A stretch of 64,000 bases of DNA from Colletes latitarsis. Taxonomy: Eukaryota > Arthropoda > Insecta > Hymenoptera > Colletidae. Positions 56,596 through 64,000 of the stretch are shown piece by piece. How positions within the stretch are numbered: position 1 is the first letter of the stretch; every line of letters starts with the position of its first letter. The notes below the pieces were generated by a model. It did not search any database. It saw nothing but the letters and a program-made list of their open reading frames with translations, and had not been told where the DNA came from. The translations under genes were made by a program, and so were the position numbers. The stretch lies in NCBI RefSeq assembly GCF_051014445.1, contig NW_027488377.1, forward strand, positions 2,170,001-2,234,000, in the 5' to 3' direction.

Positions 56596-56836
56596 GATAA
56601 ACAAAGGCCCGAATCCTGTTGTACAGAGAAAAGGACAGGGAATACAGCCGTTTGAAATCAAAACGGTGTTGATTCCCACATATCCTACGTCGTCGGAGAC
56701 AGAAGGATGAGAGGGGAAGTGATACCCTACTATCCGACTAATTTCCTGGAAGGGAGCGATCCGCGAGGGTCCACGCGTAAAAGCGGGACCCGCGGACAAA
56801 TTCGCCCAGTTCTCGCCTCACGAGAAATTAGACAAA
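56596..56836 (+). other. Spacer between Gag-Pol and the second frame
   Basis: A 241-bp non-satellite stretch following the TAG stop of Gag-Pol. A pol-frame open frame (56707-57156) runs through its end and overlaps the next frame, but its composition looks like a shadow. No clear splice, promoter or termination signal was recognised. Confidence 0.5.
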
Positions 56837-57527
56837 ATGTCTTCGAGCGGAAGCGACGAAAGCCTCGTGACGGTAGTGGGGTCCCCGAGGACCCAAGACA
56901 TAAACCGACAATTCGACCGGTTGTTGCAATTGGTCGAGCAGCCACAACCGGGAACCTCCAGACCAGCGGAGGGCGAACCAAGGACGGAGGAAACGTCCAC
57001 CCCCGCCATCACGGAGGTCCTGCCTGGGCCGGCAGCCACCCAGCCGCCGGCCTTCGTGTTGAATCTGGGGCAGGATATTCTACAGATTCCCGCCCACGTA
57101 CCCTGGACGACACGAAAGGTTGCGCTGCAAGGCCCCAGGCGGCCACTTTAAACTAAAGTGGGCAAGAGGTGGTCGGCTGATCGAGCTGGTGTTTCGACCG
57201 GCCAGCACAACCCCGAGGACGCCGCCGGTACAGGCGGTCCCAAACGAGGCGCCGGCCGCTGCGCAACAACCACAAGCTGGAGGGCCCCTGCAGCCAGCCG
57301 CCACCCCCGCACCGTCCAGGAGGACCCTCGCTAGAAGGCGACGACACCGCGGGCCGGCCAGGGAGGCATACCGGGAACGCACACGGGAACCAGTGAGCGC
57401 GGTTATCCAGCGCCCACGGCACCGGCGTCAAGGGCAACGCTACGCCCCGGACAGGACCGCTATCGCGGAAACTGTCCTCGCCACCCTCCAAGTGTTGGAG
57501 GACCGACGGGGCCGATCTCGCCGCTGA
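56837..57527 (+). pseudogene. Extra element frame (ORF2), broken by a +1 shift; function unknown
   Basis: An ATG at 56837 with AAA before it opens a 104-codon frame, starting MSSSGSDESLVTVVGS and rich in S, T, P and E. It stops at TAA 57149-57151. The next frame (+1) is open across this point and runs on to TGA at 57525-57527 for about 135 codons, with a proline and alanine rich middle and an arginine-rich end (RRTLARRRRHRG). The switch probably lies near the CCCC run at 57130-57140, where frame 1 reads GPRRPL and the other frame reads GGHFKLKW. A one-base indel in one former protein of about 230 residues is likely; programmed shifting is possible. There is no signal peptide or membrane segment, so it does not look like an envelope gene. 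The basic tail suggests nucleic acid binding or nuclear import, which is inference. I recognise no family. Confidence 0.5.
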
Positions 57528-57630
57528 GTAAGTACCTTGAACATTCAAGTACAAAATTTTTTCTCAACATTGCAACCTTCTTTATGTGTTTCGATCGCGA
57601 AGTGACCGCGGAGAGGACCCCCCATGTAAA

Positions 57631-57647
57631 TTGCACGGACCGTGCAA
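57631..57647. repeat. 17-bp palindrome next to the polypurine tract
   Basis: TTGCACGG and CCGTGCAA form a perfect 8-bp inverted repeat around a single A. It ends where the purine-rich tract starts, so it could fold just ahead of the plus-strand primer. Function is unknown. Confidence 0.75.
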
Positions 57648-57656
57648 GGGGGGCGG
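57646..57656 (+). other. Probable polypurine tract
   Basis: AAGGGGGGCGG is almost all purine and lies two bases before a TGTTTAAAG that would start the 3' LTR. LTR elements prime plus-strand synthesis from such a tract. A weaker purine run, GCGGAGAGGA at about 57608-57617, is an alternative. Confidence 0.6.
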
Positions 57657-57786
57657 TATGTTTAAAGATCGAGTTAATTCGATTTATTTAAACCCGTAAT
57701 TAGCCGTTAATCCGCTTTGTTTTCAATATACGCGACCGACCAGAACATTCTAGGTCGACGCGTCCGCGACTCGAAACAGAAGGCAG

Positions 57787-57817
57787 CAGAAAAACTCTCG
57801 CTCCTTGAGTTTTTCTG
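57787..57817. repeat. Perfect 11-bp hairpin within the probable LTR
   Basis: CAGAAAAACTC (57787-57797) pairs with GAGTTTTTCTG (57807-57817) around a 9-base loop. In RNA this would be a stable stem-loop. It may act in the R/U5 region as an RNA structure, or as a terminator-like element; neither is shown. Confidence 0.8.
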
Positions 57818-58067
57818 TAAGTCACGCGAGCAGTACAGTAACGTTCGATTTCGAACTTTTCGGTTAAACGCTCGACCATAGAGAAGGTGCGATAATTACA
57901 TGTTAGAAAAAGACGGACGAGAGCCACGGCGACAGCGCCGCGCGTCGGAGGATTCCCCCTCTCTTCCGCGTACTTTTCGGCAGCGCGTGCTCGTCCGTCA
58001 CTTGCTAACGAGAGCCTGCCAAGCGCGGATCGATAAACGATCACGCTTTACCTAATTTAACATATTC

Positions 58068-58153
58068 CGAATTGCTTCGAGTTATTCGAGCATTCGTTGA
58101 AATTCAACAGGCCCTCACAATATTCGAATTGCTTCGAGTTATTCGAGCATTCG
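58068..58153 (+). repeat. 29-bp direct repeat within the probable LTR
   Basis: The 29 bases at 58068-58096 recur exactly at 58125-58153, 57 bp on; they start CGAATTGCTTCGAG and end CGAGCATTCG. A shorter third match, GTTCGAGTTATTCGA, follows near 58227. Repeated short units in LTRs often hold transcription factor sites, but none is identified here. Confidence 0.85.
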
Positions 58154-59454
58154 AACAAATTAAGAAAAAAAAAGGCATAAAGAAAATTCTCGGGTTCTAG
58201 CGGTTGATTCCCACGCGACGTTGAAAGTTCGAGTTATTCGAATTTTCACAAAGCGGGCAACCGACGTATAGCCGCAGCTTTACGGGATTAGCTTGCGTAA
58301 GCAAACTGCCCCCAGTAAACTGCGTGTAATTCCGGTTGTCGAATCAAACCAGTTAATCGATTCGGTCGTGAGTACGACCCGATTAAAGACTGCGGGTCTG
58401 TTTCAGTGTGGTACCACTTTACTACGTGATCCGAACCAGAAAGAGCCCAGGATCTGGCCAACAAGTATGAATAATATGCGAAAGTATGAGCCTCATGAGG
58501 GCAAATCCAACACCTAACCGAGTCCTAGCCGGCGTTATCCTCTAAAATGTTGATCGTGACCAGGTTTAATCGACTATTTCAGCGTGGTACCACATTACTA
58601 CCTGATCCAAACCAGAAACAACCCAGGATCTGTTCAACGAGTATGTGAAGAATGCGAAAGTATGAGCCGGATGAGGGCAAATCTCAGACCTATCCCAGAC
58701 CTAACATGGTGTATCCTCTAAAATATTGGTCGTATCTAGCTTTAATTAAGTGTTTCAGTGTGGTACCACACTAGTACGTGATCCAAACCACCAAAAACCC
58801 AGGATCTGTTCAACAAGTATGTGAAAAATGCGAAGGTATGAGCCAGATGAGGGCAAATCCTAGATCTAACCCAGACCTAACATGCGTTATACTCTGAAAT
58901 ATTGGCCGTATCCAGGTTTAACTGACTGTTTCAGAGTGGTACCACAATACTACATGATCAAAGCCAGAAAAAAACCCAGGATCTGTTCAACAAGTATGTA
59001 AAGAATGCGAGAGTATGAGCCTGATGAGGGCAAATCCCACACCTAACCGAGCCCTAACCGGCGTTATCATCTAAAATGTAGATCGTGACCAGGTTTAATC
59101 GACTGTCTCTGTGTGGTACCACATTACTACCTGATCCAAACCAGAAATAACCCAGGATCTGTTGAACAAGTATGTGATGAATGCGAAAGTATGGGTCTGA
59201 TGAGGGCAAATCCCAGGCCTAACCTAGACCTAGCACGAGTTATCCTCTAAAACATTGTTCGAGACCAGGATTAAGCGACTGTTTCAGTGTGGTACCACTT
59301 TACTTCGTGATCGAAACCAGAAGTAACCCAGGATCTCTTCAACAAGTATGTGAAGAATGCGAAAGTATGGGTCTGAAGAGGGCAAATCCTAGACCCAACC
59401 CAAACCTAACATGCGTTATCATCAAAAATATTGATCGAAACCAGGTTTAATCGA

Positions 59455-60345
59455 CTGTTTCAGAGTGGTACCACATTACTGCGTGATCCAAACCGGAAAA
59501 AGCCCAGGATCTGGTCAACAAGTATGAGAAATATGCGAAAGTATGTGTCTCATGATCGCAAATCCCAGGCCTAACCTAGACCGAACATGGTGTATCCTCT
59601 AAAATATTGGTCGTACCCAGCTTTAATGAACTGTTTCAGTGTGGTACCACATTACTACGTGATCCAAACCAGAAAAATCCCAGGATATGTTCAACAAGTA
59701 TGTGAAGAATGCGAAAGTATGAGCCAGATGAGGGCAAATCCCAGACCTAACCCAGACCTAACATGCGATATCCTTTAAAATATTGACCGAGACTAGGTTT
59801 CATGGACTGTTTCCGTGTGGCACCACATTACTACGTGATCCAAACCAGAAAAAGCCCAGAATATGGCCATCAAGTATGAGAAATATGCGGAAGTTCGAGC
59901 CTGATGAGAGCAAATCCTCAGACCTAACCTAGACCTTACATGCGTTATCCTCTAAAATATTGTTCGAGACCAGGATTAATCGACTGTTTCAGTGTGGTAC
60001 CACTTTAATACGTTACCCAAACCATAAATACCCCAGGATCTGTTCAACAAGTATGTGAAAAATGCGAAAGTATGGGTCTGAAGAGGGCAATACCTAGACC
60101 TAACCCAAACCTAACATGCGTTATCATCAAAAATATTGATCGAAACCAGGTTTAATCGACTGTTTCAGAGTGGTACCACATTACTGCGTGATCCAAACCG
60201 GAAAAAGCCCAGGATCTGGTCAACAAGTATGAGAAATATGCGAAAGTATGTGTCTCATGATCGCAAATCCCAGGCCTAACCTAGACCGAACATGGTGTAT
60301 CCTCTAAAATATTGGTCGTACCCAGCTTTAATTAACTGCTTCAGT
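59455..60345 (+). repeat. Four-monomer repeat (about 705 bp) in the right arm
   Basis: The run with TTACTGCGTGATCC, GTGTCTCATGATCGC and GTACCCAGCTTTAAT at 59455-59640 is copied at about 60160-60345, an offset of 705 bp. Confidence 0.8.
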
Positions 60346-61269
60346 GTGGTACCACATTACTACGTGATCCAAACCAGAAATAACCCAGGATCTGATCAAC
60401 AAGTATGTGAAGAATGCGAAAGTATGGGCCTGATGGGGGCAAATCCCAGGCCTAACCTAGACCTAGCATGAGTTATCCTCTAAAATATTGATCGAGACCA
60501 GGATTAATCGACTGTTTCAGTGTGGTACCACATTACTACCTGATCCAAACCAGAAATAACCCAGGATCTGTTGAACAAGTATGTGAAGAATGCGAAAGTA
60601 TGAGCCAGATGAGGGTAAATCCCAGACCTAACCCAGACCTAACATGCGATATCCATTAAAATATTGACCGAGACTAGCTTTCATGGACTGTTTCCGTGTG
60701 GCACCACATTACTACGTGATCCAAACCAGAAAAAGCCCAGAATATGGCCATCAAGTATGAGAAATATGCGGAAGTACGAGCCTGATGAGAGCAAAGCCCC
60801 AGACCTAACCCAGACCTAACATGCGTTATCCTCTAAAATATTGATCGAGACCAGGATTAATCGACTGTTTCAGTGTGGTACCACATTACTACCTGATCCA
60901 AACCAGAAATAACCCAGGATCTGTTGAACAAGTATGTGATGAATGCGAAAGTATGGGTCTCATGAGGGCAAATCCCAGGCCTAACCTAGACCTAGCATGA
61001 GTTATCCTCTAAAACATTGTTCGAGACCAGGATTAAGCGACTGTTTCAGTGTGGTACCACTTTACTACGTGATCCAAACCAGAAATAACCCAGGTTCTGT
61101 TCAACAAGTATGTGAGGAATGCGAAAGTATGGGTCTGATGAGGGCAAATCCCAGGCCTAACCTAGGCCAAACATGAGTTATCCTCTACAATATTGATCGA
61201 AACCAGGTTTAATCGACTGTCTCTGTGTGGTACCACATTACTACCTGATCCAAACCAGAAATAAGCCAG

Positions 61270-61710
61270 GATCTGTTCAACAAGTATGTGATGAATGCGA
61301 AAGTATGGGTCTGATGAGGGCAAATCCCATGCCTACCCTAGACCTAGCATGAGTTATCCTCTAAAACATTGTTCTAGACCAGGATTAAGCGACTGTTTCA
61401 GTGTGGTACCACTTTACTACGTGATCCAAACCAGAAATAACCCAGGACCTGTTCAACAAGTATGTGATGAATGCGAAAGTATGGGTCTGATGAGGGCAAA
61501 TCCCAGGCCTACCCTAGACCTAGCATGAGTTATCCTCTAAAACATTGTTCGAGACCAGGATTAAGCGACTGTTTCAGTGTGGTACCACTTTACTACGTGA
61601 TCCAAACCAGAAATAACCCAGGACCTGTTCAACAAGTATGTGATGAATGCGAAAGTATGAGTCTGATGAGGGCAAATCCCAGGCCTAGCCTAGACCTAGC
61701 ATGAGTTATC
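61270..61710 (+). repeat. Near-identical adjacent monomers
   Basis: Consecutive 176-bp units here differ at only a few positions; they share GTATGTGATGAATGCG, CCTAGCATGAGTTATCC and GGATTAAGCGACTG. This single-monomer homogeneity contrasts with the mixed variants further left and marks very local amplification. The same type recurs near 62.2 and 63.4 kb. Confidence 0.8.
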
Positions 61711-62689
61711 CTCTAACATATTGATCGAGACCAGGTTTAATCGACTGTTTCAGAGTGGTACCACATTACTACGTGATCCAAACCAGAAAAAACCCAGGAT
61801 ATGTTCAACAAGTATGTGAAGAATGCGAAAGTGTGAGCCAGATGAGGGTAAATCCCAGACTTAACCCAGACCTAACATGCGATATCCTTTAAAATATTGA
61901 CCGAGACTAGCTTTCATGGACTGTTTCCGTGTGGCACCACATTACTACGTGATCCAAACCAGAAAAAGCCCAGAATATGGCCATCAAGTATGGAGAAATA
62001 TGCGGAAGTACGAGCCTGATGAGAGCAAAGCCCCAGACCTAACCTAGACCTTACATGCGTTATCCTCTAATATATTGTTCGAGACCAGGATTAATCGACT
62101 GTTTCAGTGTGGTACCACTTTATTACGTGATCCAAACCAGAAGTAACCCAGGACCTGTTCAACAAGTATGTGATGAATGCGAAAGTATGGGTCTGATGGG
62201 GGCAAATCCCAGGCCTAACCTAGACCTAGCATGAGTTATCCTCTAAAACATTGTTCGAGACCAGGATTAAGCGACAGTTTCAGTGTGGTACCACTTTACT
62301 ACGTGATCCAAACCAGAAATAACCCAGGACCTGTTCAACAAGTATGTGATGAATGCGAAAGTATGGGTCTGATGAGGGCAAATCCCAGGCCTAACCTAGA
62401 CCTAGCATGAGTTATCCTCTAACATATTGTTCGAGACCAGGATTAGTCGACTGTTGCAGTGTGGTACCACTTTACTACGTGATCCAAACCAGAAATAACC
62501 CAGGATCTGTTCCACAAGTATGTGAAGAATGCGAAAGTATGGGTCTGATGAGGGCAAATCCCAGGCCTAGCCTAGACCTAGCATGAGTCATCCTCTAAAA
62601 TATTGTTCGAGACCAGGATTAATCGACTGTTTCAGTGTGGTACCACTTTACTACGTGATCCAAACCAGAAATAATACAGGATCTGTTCA

Positions 62690-64000
62690 ACAAGTATGTG
62701 AAGAATGCGGAAGTATGGGTCTGATGAGGGCAAATCCTAGACCTAACCCAAACCTAACATGCGTTATCATCAAAAATATTGATCGAAACCAGGTTTAACT
62801 GACTGTTTCAGTGTGGTACCACATTAGTACATGATCCAAACCAGAAAAACCTAGGATCTGTTCAACAAGCATGTGAAGAATGCGAAGGTATGAGCCAGAT
62901 GAGGGCAAATCCTAGACCTAACGCAGACCTAACATGCGTTATCCTCTGAAATATTGGTTGTATCCAGGTTTAACTGACTGTTTCAGTGTGATACCACATA
63001 ACTACGTGATCCAATCCAGAAAAATCCCAGGAGCTGGCCAACAAGTATGAGAGATATGCGAAAGTATAAGCCTGATGCGGGCAAATCCTGGACCGAACCC
63101 AGACCTAACATGCGTTATCCTCTAAAATATAGATCGAGACCAGGTATAATTGACTGATTCAGTGTGGTACTACATCACTATGTGATCCAATCCAGTAAAA
63201 GCAACGGATCTTGCTATCAAGTATGAGAAATATGCGAAAGTATGAGCCTGATGAGGGCAAATCCCACACCTAACCGAGTCCTAACCGGCGTTATCCACTA
63301 AAATGTTGATCGTGACCAGGTTTAATTGACTGTTTCAGTGTGGTACCACATTACTACCAGATCCAAACCAGAAATAACCCAGGATCTGTTGAACAAGTAT
63401 GTGATGAATGCGAAAGTATGGGTCTGATGAGGGCAAATCCCAGGCCTAACCTAGACCTAGCATGAGTTATCCTCTAAAACATTGTTCGAGACCAGGATTA
63501 AGCGACTGTTTCAGTGTGGTACCACTTTACTACGTGATCCAAACCAGAAGTATCCCAGGACCTGTTCAACAAGTATGTGAAGAATGCGGAAGTATGGGTC
63601 TGATGAGGGCAAATCCTAGACCTAACCCAAACCTAACATGCGTTATCATCAAAAATATTGATCGAAACCAGGTTTAACTGACTGTTTCAGTGTGGTACCA
63701 CATTAGTACATGATCCAAACCAGAAAAACCTAGGATCTGTTCAACAAGCATGTGAAGAATGCGAAGGTATGAGCCAGATGAGGGCAAATCCTAGACCTAA
63801 CGCAGACCTAACATGCGTTATCCTCTGAAATATTGGTTGTATCCAGGTTTAACTGACTGTTTCAGTGTGATACCACATAACTACGTGATCCAATACAGGA
63901 AAAACCCAGGAGCTGGCCAACAAGTATGAGATATATGCGAAAGTATAAGCCTGATGCGGGCAAATCCTGGACCGAACCCAGACCTAACATGCGTTATCCT
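62690..64000 (+). repeat. Five-monomer (879-bp) repeat reaching the window edge
   Basis: About 62690-63121 is repeated from about 63569 to the last base at an offset of 879 bp. Markers ACATTAGTACATGATCC, CAACAAGCATGTGAAG and CTGATGCGGGCAAATCCTGG (63072 and 63951) recur in order. The second copy is cut by the end of the window. Confidence 0.85.

Larger units (their letters stand above)
51063..58398 (+). mobile_element. BEL/Pao-type LTR retrotransposon lacking a 5' LTR
   Basis: This 7.3-kb insertion interrupts the satellite. Its single long frame has the Gag, protease, reverse transcriptase, RNase H and integrase order of BEL/Pao elements, with all catalytic residues intact. Left of the frame there are only 145 bp of non-satellite DNA, too short for an LTR plus leader. 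To the right lie an extra frame, a polypurine tract and about 740 bp that look like a 3' LTR. The left edge reads GGTCTGG and the right edge GGTCTG, as if both sit at the end of U5. Satellite on the left continues 29 bp past the phase at which it resumes on the right; this is much longer than the 4-6 bp target duplications known for the group. Edges are uncertain by a few bases. Confidence 0.9.
57659..58398 (+). repeat. Probable 3' LTR of the BEL/Pao element (about 740 bp)
   Basis: The start is set by the polypurine tract followed by TG. The end is set where satellite resumes. No second LTR is present to compare with, so both limits are inferred. The right end reads GCGGGTC before satellite CTGTTTCAG and does not show the usual terminal CA, so the true end may be a few bases away or lost. 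Inside are a perfect 11-bp hairpin, a 29-bp direct repeat and an A-rich run (about 58162-58172). No protein is encoded here. Confidence 0.5.
58399..64000 (+). repeat. 176-bp satellite DNA array, right arm (about 32 monomers)
   Basis: Satellite resumes in the same orientation as on the left, starting within CTGTTTCAGTGTGGTACC, and continues to the window edge. Its monomers belong to the type that dominates from about 46.6 kb: GTATGGGTCTGATGAGGG with CATGAGTTATCCTC, and GTTCGAGACCAGGATTAAG. No gene or other transposon was found here. Confidence 0.97.

Noticed and set aside
56707..57156. 149-codon frame overlapping the start of the extra element frame
   Set aside because: It overlaps the better frame at 56837, has a low-complexity R/G/P-rich translation and no recognisable features.
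57080..57554. Antisense frames of 100 and 133 codons under the extra element frame
   Set aside because: They are GC-rich mirror frames without start context or family resemblance.
51034..58426. 29-bp target site duplication around the element
   Set aside because: Both edges carry CTGTTTCAGTGTGGTACC, but every monomer has this text, and known BEL/Pao duplications are 4-6 bp. It reflects satellite phase, not integration.

Overview
The window is almost entirely one tandem satellite array with a single retrotransposon inside it. About 322 head-to-tail copies of a roughly 176-bp monomer fill 1-51062 and about 58399-64000. I saw no inverted block, no second mobile element and no cellular gene in the array. 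The insertion (about 51063-58398) is a BEL/Pao-type LTR retrotransposon with one intact 1795-codon Gag-Pol frame. The host is therefore an animal, most likely an insect or other arthropod. A hymenopteran is possible from the style of the Gag-Pol protein, but species cannot be decided from this sequence. A long, nearly pure 176-bp array with nested higher-order repeats suggests a centromeric or pericentromeric location; this is inference.

Layout. 1 to about 3.4 kb: mixed monomer variants with no clear higher order. About 3.4-10.5 kb: nested repeats with periods of 528 and 1056 bp (3 and 6 monomers). About 18.9-19.9 kb: a 352-bp dimer repeated. 19.5-26.1 kb: a block of about 3.0 kb present twice, almost identical, at a 3509-bp offset. 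27-46 kb: a patchwork of the same variants, with pairs of 0.5-0.9 kb blocks 2.46, 5.09 and 8.27 kb apart. From about 46.6 kb to the end the dominant monomer type changes, and the retrotransposon sits in this second domain. The monomers right of the insertion are close copies of those at about 49.1-49.9 kb.

The element, left to right: a 145-bp leader, Gag-Pol (51208-56595) with Gag, zinc knuckles, aspartic protease, reverse transcriptase, RNase H and integrase, an extra short reading frame broken by a +1 shift (56837-57527), a palindrome and polypurine tract, and a probable 3' LTR (about 57659-58398). No 5' LTR is present. The left edge lies about where an LTR/primer-binding-site boundary would be, so the insertion has the extent of an incomplete (minus-strand) reverse transcript or a one-sided deletion. 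With all catalytic residues present the insertion looks young, but without a 5' LTR it probably lacks its own promoter.

The satellite monomer has a conserved 12-bp palindrome and a second dyad. It also carries, in order, an intron-like donor, a branch-point-like motif and a good 3' splice acceptor. Many monomers are stop-free in one frame and give 60-115 codon open frames; these are treated as by-products of the repeat, not genes.
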